A stretch of DNA of 64,000 nucleotides from Maribacter litoralis (GTDB lineage Bacteria > Bacteroidota > Bacteroidia > Flavobacteriales > Flavobacteriaceae). The notes beneath the pieces were generated by a model, which worked only from the letters and a program-made list of their open reading frames with translations, searched no databases and was not told the origin of the DNA. The position numbers were made by a program, and so were the translations under genes. Of the stretch, positions 16,112 to 24,413 are shown one piece after another. Numbering within the stretch: position 1 is the stretch's first letter; each line of letters opens with the position of its first letter. The DNA lies in the NCBI RefSeq assembly GCF_003075045.1, contig NZ_QCZD01000001.1:186001-250000 (forward strand), written 5' to 3'.

Positions 16112-18493
16112 ATGAACACAAGTAAAATAGATAGATATACCTTAAAGCAATATACGCGGCTTATGATATCCTTTTTTGGATGTCTGCTTGTATTGACGCT
16201 TTTTCAATATGGTATGCTGTACTATAAAGGTGTTATAGATACTATTTTCTCGATCAGTTTCATTAAAGCCGTTGTTCATCAAATTGGTTTTACCGCTTTA
16301 ATGGGTATCGTTATGGTGTTTCCCTTTAATTTCTGGGAGAATTTACGCTCTAGGTATGGCTTTAATTTGGTCTTTGTATTGCTAGGTCTTGTCTTAATTT
16401 TCGAGGCGATACTCATCGCTTATTATTGTTCAACCTTGGTGCCTTTAGGGTCAGACTTATTAGGGTATAGTTATGCCGATATGCAAATAACCCTTGCCAA
16501 TTCTGGCGGATATATGATTTCAATATATCTCTTTTTTGCCATTGCTTTTTTAATTGGTCTTTTTTGGGTTTTATATAAGGTCACTTCTAAATTTTATCAT
16601 AGAATCAGTAGAATGTACCCTTTTACAATTGTACTGTTCAGCTTGTTTATGGCTTCTTTGTTTACCGATGGCAAGCCAATCAACCAGAATAAGGTTCAGT
16701 ATTTAGCAGTAAACATTTACAATACTAGTACAGAAGATAATTCATATACATCACAAGAAGAATATCCATTAGTTCAAGGTCCGGTTATTGAGAACGTACT
16801 TGGGGAATACTTTGAGCTAAAGGAAGAAAAACCGAATATCGTTTTTATAATGGTTGAAGGTCTCGGACGTGATTTTGTAGGTGAAGGTGCTGAATTTGGA
16901 GGCTTTACGCCATTTTTAGACTCATTGACGACCAAATCTCTTTACTGGGAAAACTTTTTGAGCAATACAGGTAGAACTTTCGGAGTGTTACCATCATTAT
17001 TGGGGTCGCTACCTTTTGGTAAAAGTGGCTTTATGGAACTAGAAGAGTATCCAAATAAATTAACCATGTTCAGCGTACTCAAAAACAATGGATATCATAC
17101 TTCTTTTTATCAAGGCACAAATAGCTCTTTTGATAAGGTAGATAGATTTCTTAATAGTGAGAATGTTGATTTTATATTGGATAAATCAGGGTTTGGCATC
17201 AAATACCAACAGCAAGCGGAAGATGCCGCTGGCTCGTCATGGGGATATCCAGATAAGGAACTGTTTAAGAAGAGTATAAGCCTAGACAGAAGCAAAGATC
17301 AACCTAGACTTGAAGTCTACATGACCATAAGTACCCACGAACCGTTTATACCGCCAAATCAAGATGTATTTGAAGCAGAAGTAGATCAGATTTTAAATAA
17401 TGGAGCTTTTGGTTCTAGGGAAACGAAAATCATAGAAAAAAACAATAATGTATTTGCCACACTGTTATATACGGACGATGCTATACAATGGTTTATGGAA
17501 TCATATAAGACACAACCAAACTATGAGAATACCATTTTTGTAATTACCGGTGACCACAGACTTATACCAATACCGCAACGTAATAGTATCAGTCGTTTTC
17601 ATGTGCCATTGATCATGTATAGTCCTATGCTGAAAAAGACCCGTAAAATGAGTTCAATATCGTCACATTTTGATGTCACTCCGTCTATTCTAGCGTTGTT
17701 GGATAATGCATACGAAATGAAAATGCCTAAAAAAGTAGCCTGGATGGGTGGTGCTCTTGATATGGAAACAACATTTAGGTCTACCAAAAATATTCCGTTA
17801 ATGCGTAACAAGAACGAATTGAAGGAATATATCAGTAACGAGAAGCTATATACGAACGGCGATATCATGGAGCTGGATGAGAACATGGACATTAGTTCTA
17901 CTTTTGGCGGCAGCGCGGTTGAAAAATCGTTGGAACGTTTTAAGTCAGTGAACCATTATGTAACTACAGAAAACAAGATTATACCAGATAGTTTAACCAT
18001 ATTCTCTGTTCAAAAGGAAAAGTTTACGCCTGCAGAAATTACCTGGATCAACAGCATTTATGATGGAAGTAATTTTGATAGATCATTTTTTAAGGCGCGT
18101 GATTTAGCATTTGATAAGAAATGGGACGATGCGCTTTTACTGTGCCGTTACATACTTTCAGAATCTCCAAGCCATATAGATACCAAAATTCTTACCGGTA
18201 GATTACATATTTGGAAAGGCAACTATGAAGAGTCCGTAAAGATTTTGAAAGAGTGTATTGCTATGAACCCCAATTACATAGATTCTTACGCAGCTCTTTT
18301 TGATGTGTATTTCTGGTACGATAAATATGCCGAAGGTTTGGCATTGGTCGATATTGTTCAAGAGAATAGTGCAAGTGCTAACGAAATTGCCAGTAAAATC
18401 TCAAGAGCTAAAAATGTAGCAAGAAAAGCGGGAATTAAAACATATAAAAGTGCCAATGCAAAAGATAAAGACATTTTGGCATCTGTAGAATAA
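16112..18493 (+). CDS. LTA-synthase/alkaline-phosphatase superfamily membrane enzyme with C-terminal TPRs
   Basis: The protein has 793 residues. About five N-terminal membrane helices (1-185) precede an extracytoplasmic sulfatase/LtaS-like domain (about 240-560). Metal and nucleophile positions of the family are visible: Glu249 in FIMVEGLGRD, Thr near 286-289 in LSNTGRTFGVLPS, and Asp-His near 480 in VITGDHRLIPI. Such enzymes move phospho-glycerol or phospho-ethanolamine groups onto surface polymers. The C-terminal part (about 660-790) carries TPR-like helices (FDKKWDDALLLCRYIL; GNYEESVKILKECI), which is unusual in this family. Placed between the GT2 and YaiO genes, it probably decorates the polymer made by the former. 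Confidence 0.88.
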   Translation: MNTSKIDRYTLKQYTRLMISFFGCLLVLTLFQYGMLYYKGVIDTIFSISFIKAVVHQIGFTALMGIVMVFPFNFWENLRSRYGFNLVFVLLGLVLIFEAILIAYYCSTLVPLGSDLLGYSYADMQITLANSGGYMISIYLFFAIAFLIGLFWVLYKVTSKFYHRISRMYPFTIVLFSLFMASLFTDGKPINQNKVQYLAVNIYNTSTEDNSYTSQEEYPLVQGPVIENVLGEYFELKEEKPNIVFIMVEGLGRDFVGEGAEFGGFTPFLDSLTTKSLYWENFLSNTGRTFGVLPSLLGSLPFGKSGFMELEEYPNKLTMFSVLKNNGYHTSFYQGTNSSFDKVDRFLNSENVDFILDKSGFGIKYQQQAEDAAGSSWGYPDKELFKKSISLDRSKDQPRLEVYMTISTHEPFIPPNQDVFEAEVDQILNNGAFGSRETKIIEKNNNVFATLLYTDDAIQWFMESYKTQPNYENTIFVITGDHRLIPIPQRNSISRFHVPLIMYSPMLKKTRKMSSISSHFDVTPSILALLDNAYEMKMPKKVAWMGGALDMETTFRSTKNIPLMRNKNELKEYISNEKLYTNGDIMELDENMDISSTFGGSAVEKSLERFKSVNHYVTTENKIIPDSLTIFSVQKEKFTPAEITWINSIYDGSNFDRSFFKARDLAFDKKWDDALLLCRYILSESPSHIDTKILTGRLHIWKGNYEESVKILKECIAMNPNYIDSYAALFDVYFWYDKYAEGLALVDIVQENSASANEIASKISRAKNVARKAGIKTYKSANAKDKDILASVE

Positions 18494-19809
18494 TGAATAA
18501 AACTTGGTTACATATTGTATCGCTATGTTTATTACTACTCATTACCTCGGTAAATGGGCAAGAATCACCGTACAGTAATCCTTCTTTTGAAAGTGCTTAT
18601 GCACTGGCGTATGAGGGTAAGACCAATACTGCGCATAATATGCTTTACTCCTTGATCAAAGAGCCCGCTACAGAAGTAGAGACAGCGTTGCTATGGGCAA
18701 GAACTTTAAGTTGGCGAGGTGATTACGATGGAGCTAGACTTGCATTCAATAAAATATTGATCAAGAACAAAAATAATAGGGAAGCATGGTTAGCTGCCGT
18801 TAAAAATGAACTCTATGCCAAAAATTACCACACCGCTTTGGGGCTCTCCAATAAGGGATTATTACATATAACAGATGATGCAGAGCTACAACGATTGCAA
18901 ACTATAGCCATTGATGGTGTCAATGGTATTGATTACGAAGAAAAAGCTTGGTACAATGTTGAGAGCATTATTAAAAGCAACCCGTTAGACCAAGTAAAAA
19001 ATTCTAATACGATAGCCGCTAAAGATACGGTACAAAACCCTGAAAATGTACATAAAACACCTGTTACCGAAGAGCAATTAAAGAATACCGTTTCGGTAAA
19101 CAGTTCGGTTACTTTCTATGACAAACGTTTTGATCCCATAACAACATCGAGTATTTCCTATAATAGGCAAACTCCTTATGGTGTAGTAATACCAAGAATA
19201 AATAATAGCAATAGACTAGGTAAAAACGGAATTCAGTTAGATCTAGATCTTTATCCAAAAATAGCTAAAGGTGTTTATGCCTATTTAAATTATGGTTATT
19301 CCGAATCTGAACTATACCCAAATCATAAAATGGGTGGTGATGTTTATTATAATCATAAAAGCGGAATTGAATTTTCTGCGGGAGGTAGGTTTATAAATTT
19401 TGCAACGAAAGATGTAAAATCCATTACCAATTCTTTGGGGTATTATACGGGCAATTATTATTTTTCTTTACGATCTTACATAACCCCAGAGTCGGATAAT
19501 CTGACCAACGTATCCGGTAATTTACTTATACGTAAGTATTTGAAGGATGCGGAAAATTTCATGGGAATAAATGTGGGAGTCGGGTTTTCTCCGGAGTTGC
19601 GTCAATTTACATCGGGCGACCAATTACTTGCAGAAACTTTATTATATATCGAATCTCAACGTTTAAGTTTTGAATATCAATTTACCAGCAAGAATAATGT
19701 AAACGCTTACCGAACCAATGTAGGTGTGCTACGCCAAGAACAGTCTTTTGATCCCGGAAGTTATTTTTATTCCATTTCAGCGGGACTTACCTACGAGTTT
19801 AATTTTTAG
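18493..19809 (+). CDS. YaiO-family outer-membrane beta-barrel with N-terminal TPRs
   Basis: The protein has 438 residues. A signal peptide (MNKTWLHIVSLCLLLLITSV, cleavage after NG or GQ) leads into TPR-like repeats (about 30-150; for example LLWARTLSWRGDYDGARLAF). A linker follows, then from about residue 200 alternating beta strands that end in Phe (LTYEFNF), the normal last strand of an outer-membrane barrel. This is the YaiO (TIGR04390) architecture. It overlaps the LtaS-like gene by one base (stop/start TAATG), and should be the outer-membrane exit or anchor for the polymer. Confidence 0.85.
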   Translation: MNKTWLHIVSLCLLLLITSVNGQESPYSNPSFESAYALAYEGKTNTAHNMLYSLIKEPATEVETALLWARTLSWRGDYDGARLAFNKILIKNKNNREAWLAAVKNELYAKNYHTALGLSNKGLLHITDDAELQRLQTIAIDGVNGIDYEEKAWYNVESIIKSNPLDQVKNSNTIAAKDTVQNPENVHKTPVTEEQLKNTVSVNSSVTFYDKRFDPITTSSISYNRQTPYGVVIPRINNSNRLGKNGIQLDLDLYPKIAKGVYAYLNYGYSESELYPNHKMGGDVYYNHKSGIEFSAGGRFINFATKDVKSITNSLGYYTGNYYFSLRSYITPESDNLTNVSGNLLIRKYLKDAENFMGINVGVGFSPELRQFTSGDQLLAETLLYIESQRLSFEYQFTSKNNVNAYRTNVGVLRQEQSFDPGSYFYSISAGLTYEFNF

Positions 19810-21070
19810 AACCCATATCTGCGATCCATTTATCGGCATACATGCCGTACACAAGCCCTAATTCGTTATCGTAAACATATTGCTCGTCTTTACCGACATC
19901 AAAGTTAACATTGAAAACAAACACTTTAACGCCTGCATCTCTTAGCTGTAGCATTAGTTTCTTTTGACTGGAGATTATTCTACGGGAAACTGCTGCATAT
20001 TTTACATTGTTCACTTTTAGAAAATTCACCTTATCTCCCTTAATTGCCATTAAAGGTTCTTGAGAGATCATAGTGTGTATACCATTCTCCGATGCTTTTT
20101 CTACAGCCATAATACTAAATAGCTCCATTATTAAACGGTCTTTATCAACAAAGGCATTTGCAAAAGCATTTGGATCGTTCACTTTATCCGTAATCAAGGT
20201 AGCATCTGGGTGATTCTTGAACCAGGTATTTATGCCATTCATATCTAGAGTGGTATAATCACCATATATTTTCTGTTTCATGAATTGGGCGTGAGTAGGA
20301 GGTAAGGCTCCTGTATAATCAGTAAAACGTGCCCACATGTTCCAATCATGGGCAGCAACAAGTTTACCGTCCGATGTTTCGATAATATCCAATTCAAAGA
20401 ACCTAAATCCTTTTTTATAGTTTTCATCTAATGCATGTTTGGAATTGGTGGACTTTACACCATTGATTTCACCACCTGCATGGGCAATATACCTATCAAT
20501 ATTTCCTTCAAATTCGTAAACTTCCCTAGGAAAATAAATTGTGTTATCTGTTATGGCAGAAGGGGCGCTTATTTGTATACGAATTGAATTATCATCTATT
20601 TGCTCAAAAATTTGACCATTCAGATTATGCATAACATATGCTTGTCTTCCCTTTAAAGAACTCAACTGTGGTAAACCTAAAGTTTTCAGTTCCTTTTGAA
20701 AACGTGCCAATTTTGCTACTGCGGAGTCATGTGCTAAAATGGCTATGCTAGCTTCGGTATTTAGCATTTGGGTAAGTATGGTGATGAAATCTACTACATC
20801 TTGTTCGCTGCCATATGTATCAAAAGTCTTATACTCTATTTTATTATTTGCTTGAAGGTGCACAATGGTAAGACCACGTTCCAATGCTTCGGTCTGTGAA
20901 CTATAAGAAAAGGTACTACGTAGATGTGTATTAAAGCTATGGCTATTAAGTACCAGTTCTTCATTTAACACTTGATCGGTATATAAATGAAAAGCTTCTA
21001 TGGTATGTGCGTTTACTTGATATCCTATAAAGAACAAAACCAGTAGGTATTTAAATGTACTCTTGGTCAT
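19799..21070 (-). CDS. Secreted GDPD/PI-PLC-like phosphodiesterase with ILEI-like N-terminal domain
   Basis: From ATG 21070 the protein has 423 residues with a signal peptide (MTKSTFKYLLVLFFIGYQVNA). Residues about 62-155 look like an ILEI/PANDER (interleukin-like EMT inducer) domain: RGLTIVHL, FDTYGSEQDVVDFI, ILAHDSAVAKL and KGRQAYVM. Residues about 194-420 are a glycerophosphodiesterase-like TIM barrel: IAHAGGEING with the first His, FFELDIIETSDGKLVAAHDW with the Glu-x-Asp metal ligands and second His. The stop overlaps the YaiO stop convergently by 11 bases. It may act on phosphodiester polymers or lipids outside the cell. The longer frame from 21091 adds seven residues ahead of the signal peptide. 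Confidence 0.8.
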   Translation of the reverse strand: MTKSTFKYLLVLFFIGYQVNAHTIEAFHLYTDQVLNEELVLNSHSFNTHLRSTFSYSSQTEALERGLTIVHLQANNKIEYKTFDTYGSEQDVVDFITILTQMLNTEASIAILAHDSAVAKLARFQKELKTLGLPQLSSLKGRQAYVMHNLNGQIFEQIDDNSIRIQISAPSAITDNTIYFPREVYEFEGNIDRYIAHAGGEINGVKSTNSKHALDENYKKGFRFFELDIIETSDGKLVAAHDWNMWARFTDYTGALPPTHAQFMKQKIYGDYTTLDMNGINTWFKNHPDATLITDKVNDPNAFANAFVDKDRLIMELFSIMAVEKASENGIHTMISQEPLMAIKGDKVNFLKVNNVKYAAVSRRIISSQKKLMLQLRDAGVKVFVFNVNFDVGKDEQYVYDNELGLVYGMYADKWIADMGSKN

Positions 21071-21091
21071 AATATTGGGGAAACACATCAT

Positions 21092-21529
21092 TTTAAGTAT
21101 CGTTTTATAGTGTTAAAGGTATAAGAATAGTACTTACCTAATAGATTACATTAAAAACGAAAAAACATGCAAGGTATTGTAAAAGGATAATAATTTGAAT
21201 TTCAGTAAATTATATTAATTAAAACGAAAATATTTCTTAACCATAGCTTAAAATCGCTTTGACACTAATAACTGAAATTTGACGCCCCAATAACAAGGTT
21301 TTAAAAGAAATACCGATAAAACACCTAGAAAATGGGATGAACTGCACTGATGAAACCCTAATAAAACCCAGACTTCGAAGAGTTTTTAATGCTTAACAAC
21401 ATATTTCTATAGGTTTTACAACAGATTTAAATTGGTTCACCACATTTTGTTGTTACAAGCTTAACATCATTATATATTTACTATCAAGATATGAAGACCC
21501 AAATTAAGATTAACTTTTAAACCTACTAT
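21092..21529. other. Non-coding stretch upstream of the micro-ORFs
   Basis: About 440 bases, AT-rich, without an open frame longer than about ten codons that I would support. Near its right end TTTG (21446-21449) and TATATTTA (21473-21480) are 23 bases apart, a possible Bacteroidetes promoter for the micro-ORF transcript. I see no strong hairpin. Confidence 0.5.
21446..21480 (+). promoter_or_regulatory. Possible promoter of the micro-ORF transcript
   Basis: TTTG at 21446-21449 and TATATTTA at 21473-21480 resemble the -33 and -7 elements, with the last base of the -7 box deviating from TAnnTTTG and a spacing at the long end (23). Start of transcription would be near 21487, about 40 bases before the first micro-ORF. 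Confidence 0.35.
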
Positions 21530-21628
21530 ATGCTTTACGACACCTACGGTGAAGAATACCTTATGTTTCTTCAAGATTTAAATGAGATTTTAAGTATCAA
21601 CGAATTAGCTGAGTTGGATTACATGTAA
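21530..21628 (+). CDS. Micro-ORF A, 32 codons, member of a tandem pair
   Basis: ATG at 21530 and TAA at 21626-21628 give a 32-residue acidic peptide starting MLYDTYGEEY and continuing LMFLQDLNEIL. The core F-L-Q-D-L-N-E-I-L matches F-I-Q-D-L-N-S-I-L in the next micro-ORF at the same relative position. Function unknown, with no signal peptide. Support is the shared core with its neighbour and the promoter-like and terminator elements around the pair. It could be a leader peptide or a small regulatory protein. Confidence 0.5.
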   Translation: MLYDTYGEEYLMFLQDLNEILSINELAELDYM

Positions 21629-21663
21629 GATAAACCAAACCAAAACACCAAAAATTTAAACCA

Positions 21664-21765
21664 ATGGCACATCAAAATCAAGATTTTTCATCCTACCAAA
21701 ATTTTATCCAGGATTTAAATAGTATTCTGGTTAATTTCAATATCAATAAACTATCCTATTCTTAG
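21664..21765 (+). CDS. Micro-ORF B, 33 codons, related to micro-ORF A
   Basis: ATG at 21664 and TAG at 21763-21765 give a 33-residue peptide starting MAHQNQDFSSYQNF and continuing IQDLNSIL. It lies 35 bases after micro-ORF A. The two share Y-x-x-F-(L/I)-Q-D-L-N-x-I-L and then an asparagine/isoleucine-rich tail, but the bases outside the core differ, so this is not a recent duplication. That pattern suggests selection on the peptide. Terminator immediately downstream. Function unknown. Confidence 0.5.
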   Translation: MAHQNQDFSSYQNFIQDLNSILVNFNINKLSYS

Positions 21766-21780
21766 GATCAGATAAAAAGC

Positions 21781-21820
21781 AAAAAGAAAGCGCCCGTATA
21801 AAACGGGCGCTTTCTTTTTT
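21781..21820. terminator. Strong bidirectional terminator between the micro-ORFs and rpoD
   Basis: A perfect 17-bp stem (21781-21797 with 21803-21819) contains the GC block GCGCCCGT/ACGGGCGC, a 5-base loop ATAAA, and T runs on either strand. It ends both the plus-strand micro-ORF transcript and the minus-strand rpoD transcript. Confidence 0.93.
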
Positions 21821-21836
21821 AAAACAAAAATTATAT

Positions 21837-22700
21837 TTAGCCTAAATAGGTCTTAAGTAACTTACTTCTAGACGCATGTCTCAATTTACGGATTGCCTTT
21901 TCCCTAATTTGTCTAACACGTTCTCTTGTTAAATCGAACGTTTGCCCGATCTCTGCCAAAGTCATAGATTGTTGGTCACCAATACCATAATACAGCTTCA
22001 CTACATCTGCCTCTCTTGGAGATAAAGTATCTAATGCTCTATTGATTTCTGTATTCAATGACTGCTGCAATAAAATGTTATCTGGTTTTGGAGACTCTCC
22101 TGAACGTAATACATCGTACAGGTTAGAATCTTCACCTTCACGTAATGGAGCATCCATAGATACGTGTCTTCCAGAATTCTTTAATGACTGTTTTACTTCA
22201 GAAACGGTCATTTCCAACTCTTTTGCAATTTCCTCTGGAGATGGTGGGCGTTCATGTGCCTGCTCTAAGTAAGAAAATGTCTTTTTTATTTTGTTTATCG
22301 AACCAATTTTGTTCAATGGTAAACGAACAACCCTAGATTGTTCTGCCAAAGCTTGCAATATTGATTGTCTGATCCACCAAACGGCATAGGATATAAACTT
22401 AAATCCTCTTGTTTCATCAAATCTTTTTGCGGCTTTCACTAAACCTAGGTTACCCTCGTTAATTAAATCTGGTAATTTTAAACCTTGATTTTGGTATTGT
22501 TTTGCTACGGAAACCACAAATCTTAAATTGGCCGTGGTCAATTTTTCCAAAGCTGCTTGACTACCTTCTCGAATCTTCTGCGCTAGTTCTACCTCTTCAT
22601 TCGCTGTAATCAAATCAATTTTACTGATATCTTGCAAGTATTTATCCAGTGATTTCGATTCACGATTCGTTACCTGCTTGATAATCTTTAGTTGCCTCAT
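21837..22700 (-). CDS. rpoD: Primary RNA polymerase sigma factor RpoD, Bacteroidetes type
   Basis: The protein has 287 residues, the short form typical of Bacteroidetes, lacking the long region 1.1 and non-conserved insert of E. coli. Region 1.2 begins [20 protein letters not shown]. Region 2 holds [20 protein letters not shown] and the -10-recognition helix [16 protein letters not shown]. Region 3 has [15 protein letters not shown]. Region 4 has [14 protein letters not shown] and the -35 helix [19 protein letters not shown]. It directs transcription from the TAnnTTTG promoters seen in this window. It is transcribed alone, with a terminator at 21781-21820. Confidence 0.97.
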   Translation of the reverse strand: MRQLKIIKQVTNRESKSLDKYLQDISKIDLITANEEVELAQKIREGSQAALEKLTTANLRFVVSVAKQYQNQGLKLPDLINEGNLGLVKAAKRFDETRGFKFISYAVWWIRQSILQALAEQSRVVRLPLNKIGSINKIKKTFSYLEQAHERPPSPEEIAKELEMTVSEVKQSLKNSGRHVSMDAPLREGEDSNLYDVLRSGESPKPDNILLQQSLNTEINRALDTLSPREADVVKLYYGIGDQQSMTLAEIGQTFDLTRERVRQIREKAIRKLRHASRSKLLKTYLG

Positions 22701-22872
22701 ATGTGTGTATGGAATTTAGAAGTTGTACAAGTTTACATAATAGCATTTTTTATCGTAATAACCTAATGAATAACATTATAGTTCTACATGACTTATAAGC
22801 TTTAACACAGATTTAAGGATTTATGACCTTTCATCGGTAAAGCGTATTTTTGGTGTCTTACAGCGTATATTT

Positions 22873-23382
22873 ATGAGTAAAAGGGCATTAAAAACATATT
22901 TATCGAAACTTCCAAAAAAGGCTTTGGAAGAGCAAATACTGGAGTTGTACGAGAAATTTCCTACCGTAAAAACATATTACGATTTTGCCTTCAACCCTAA
23001 GGAGGACAAACTTGTGCAAGACGCCAAGGCCAAGATTTCTAATGAGTATTTTCCTCTAAAAAGAAGAAGACCTAAAGCAAGGAGGTCTGTTGCCCAAAAA
23101 TTCATAAAACATTTTGTAAAACTAGGTGTAGACCCACATCTCATTGCAGATGTTATGTGTTATAATCTAGAGATAGCCCAAACTTTTTCAATGGAGAAAA
23201 ATGTGCCCGATTCTTTTTATAAAAGCATGTTGAACTCCTTTACCGAGGTTATTCATTTTACAACCGTGCAAGGCGTCTTTACCGATTTTAAAGAGCGCAT
23301 CCTAAAAATATACACTGAAACACAAAACCAAAAATGGCCGCTGGAAGAAGAGTTTTCAAAGGCTTTGGATATTATAGATTAG
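22873..23382 (+). CDS. DUF6155-like protein
   Basis: The protein has 169 residues, soluble, helical and basic in its first half. MSKRALKTYLSKLPKKALEE, the segment LYEKFPTVKTYYDFAFNPKE and KRRRPKARRSVAQKFIKHFV are of the type I know as DUF6155, a family without established function. It is divergent from rpoD and precedes the hydroxyacid dehydrogenase by three bases, so the two probably share a transcript, although no functional link is apparent. Confidence 0.75.
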   Translation: MSKRALKTYLSKLPKKALEEQILELYEKFPTVKTYYDFAFNPKEDKLVQDAKAKISNEYFPLKRRRPKARRSVAQKFIKHFVKLGVDPHLIADVMCYNLEIAQTFSMEKNVPDSFYKSMLNSFTEVIHFTTVQGVFTDFKERILKIYTETQNQKWPLEEEFSKALDIID

Positions 23383-23385
23383 CAT

Positions 23386-24315
23386 ATGGCAATTGTAATA
23401 ATAAGACAAGACGATAAGATAGATGTATGGAAGAATGCATTGCTAAAGGAAAATAGTTCGCTAAAGGTATACAGCTATTTAGAAGAACACCCAAAAGAGG
23501 AAATTACCATGGCATGCATTTGGAAGCATCCTAAAGGTACTCTGGCAAACTACCCGAATTTAAAATGTATTGCATCTGCAGGTGCAGGGGTAGATTATAT
23601 TTTTGAAGACGAAACCCGACCCAAAAATATTCCAATTACACGAATTGTAGATCCCTACTTGGCAAGCGATATGTCTGAACATGTATTGAGCGTAATTCTG
23701 GCGCATCTTAAAAATTTAAACCAATATAAATTGGATCAGGTTGCCAATGTTTGGGAACCAAAGGAATATATGCGTATTAAAGATGTAACCGTTGGTATTT
23801 TAGGATTAGGTGAATTGGGCGCTCTTTGTGCGGCCGATCTTGCCAACGTTGGGTTCTCGGTACAAGGGTGGAGCAGAAGCAAGAAACATATAGATGGGGT
23901 CAATACATACAATGGCGAAGAGCAACAACAAGATTTTTTAAAAACTACCGATGTTCTGGTATGTCTATTACCGTTAACCGATGCTACTAAAGGTATTTTG
24001 AACAAAGAACTATTGTCTCAACTACCTGAAAATTCATATCTAATCAATGTGGCTCGTGGTGGGCATTTAATTGACGAAGATTTATTGGCTCTTTTAGACT
24101 CGGGTTATTTATCGGGTGCGTGTTTAGATGTATATCATACAGAACCTTTACCAAAAGACCATCCGTTTTGGAACCATCATAAAATACACATGACACCTCA
24201 TTACGCTAGCGTATCTGACACTAGTTCGGTAATTCCGCAAATTGTAGAAAACTATAAAAGGTTAGATACCGGTGAAAAATTGCAGCATCTTGTGGATACT
24301 GACAAGGGATACTAA
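23386..24315 (+). CDS. D-2-hydroxyacid dehydrogenase, GhrA-like glyoxylate/hydroxypyruvate reductase
   Basis: The protein has 309 residues. The NAD(P)-binding fingerprint is GILGLGELGALCAADL. The substrate-binding stretch GAGVDYIF, the catalytic Arg in INVARGGHLIDEDLL, the Glu in YHTEPLPKDHP and the His in HMTPHYASVS follow in the family order. The close agreement with the GhrA group suggests glyoxylate or hydroxypyruvate reduction. The gene sits three bases after the DUF6155 gene. No terminator is obvious before the helicase. Confidence 0.9.
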   Translation: MAIVIIRQDDKIDVWKNALLKENSSLKVYSYLEEHPKEEITMACIWKHPKGTLANYPNLKCIASAGAGVDYIFEDETRPKNIPITRIVDPYLASDMSEHVLSVILAHLKNLNQYKLDQVANVWEPKEYMRIKDVTVGILGLGELGALCAADLANVGFSVQGWSRSKKHIDGVNTYNGEEQQQDFLKTTDVLVCLLPLTDATKGILNKELLSQLPENSYLINVARGGHLIDEDLLALLDSGYLSGACLDVYHTEPLPKDHPFWNHHKIHMTPHYASVSDTSSVIPQIVENYKRLDTGEKLQHLVDTDKGY

Positions 24316-24413
24316 AATTGTGTTTTAAAGTTTTTTATTTCCTATACCCATAAAATTCTCATAATTTTATAAGGTTTTTGCATTATTAATCTAAATAAAC
24401 GCCTACAAACCTT

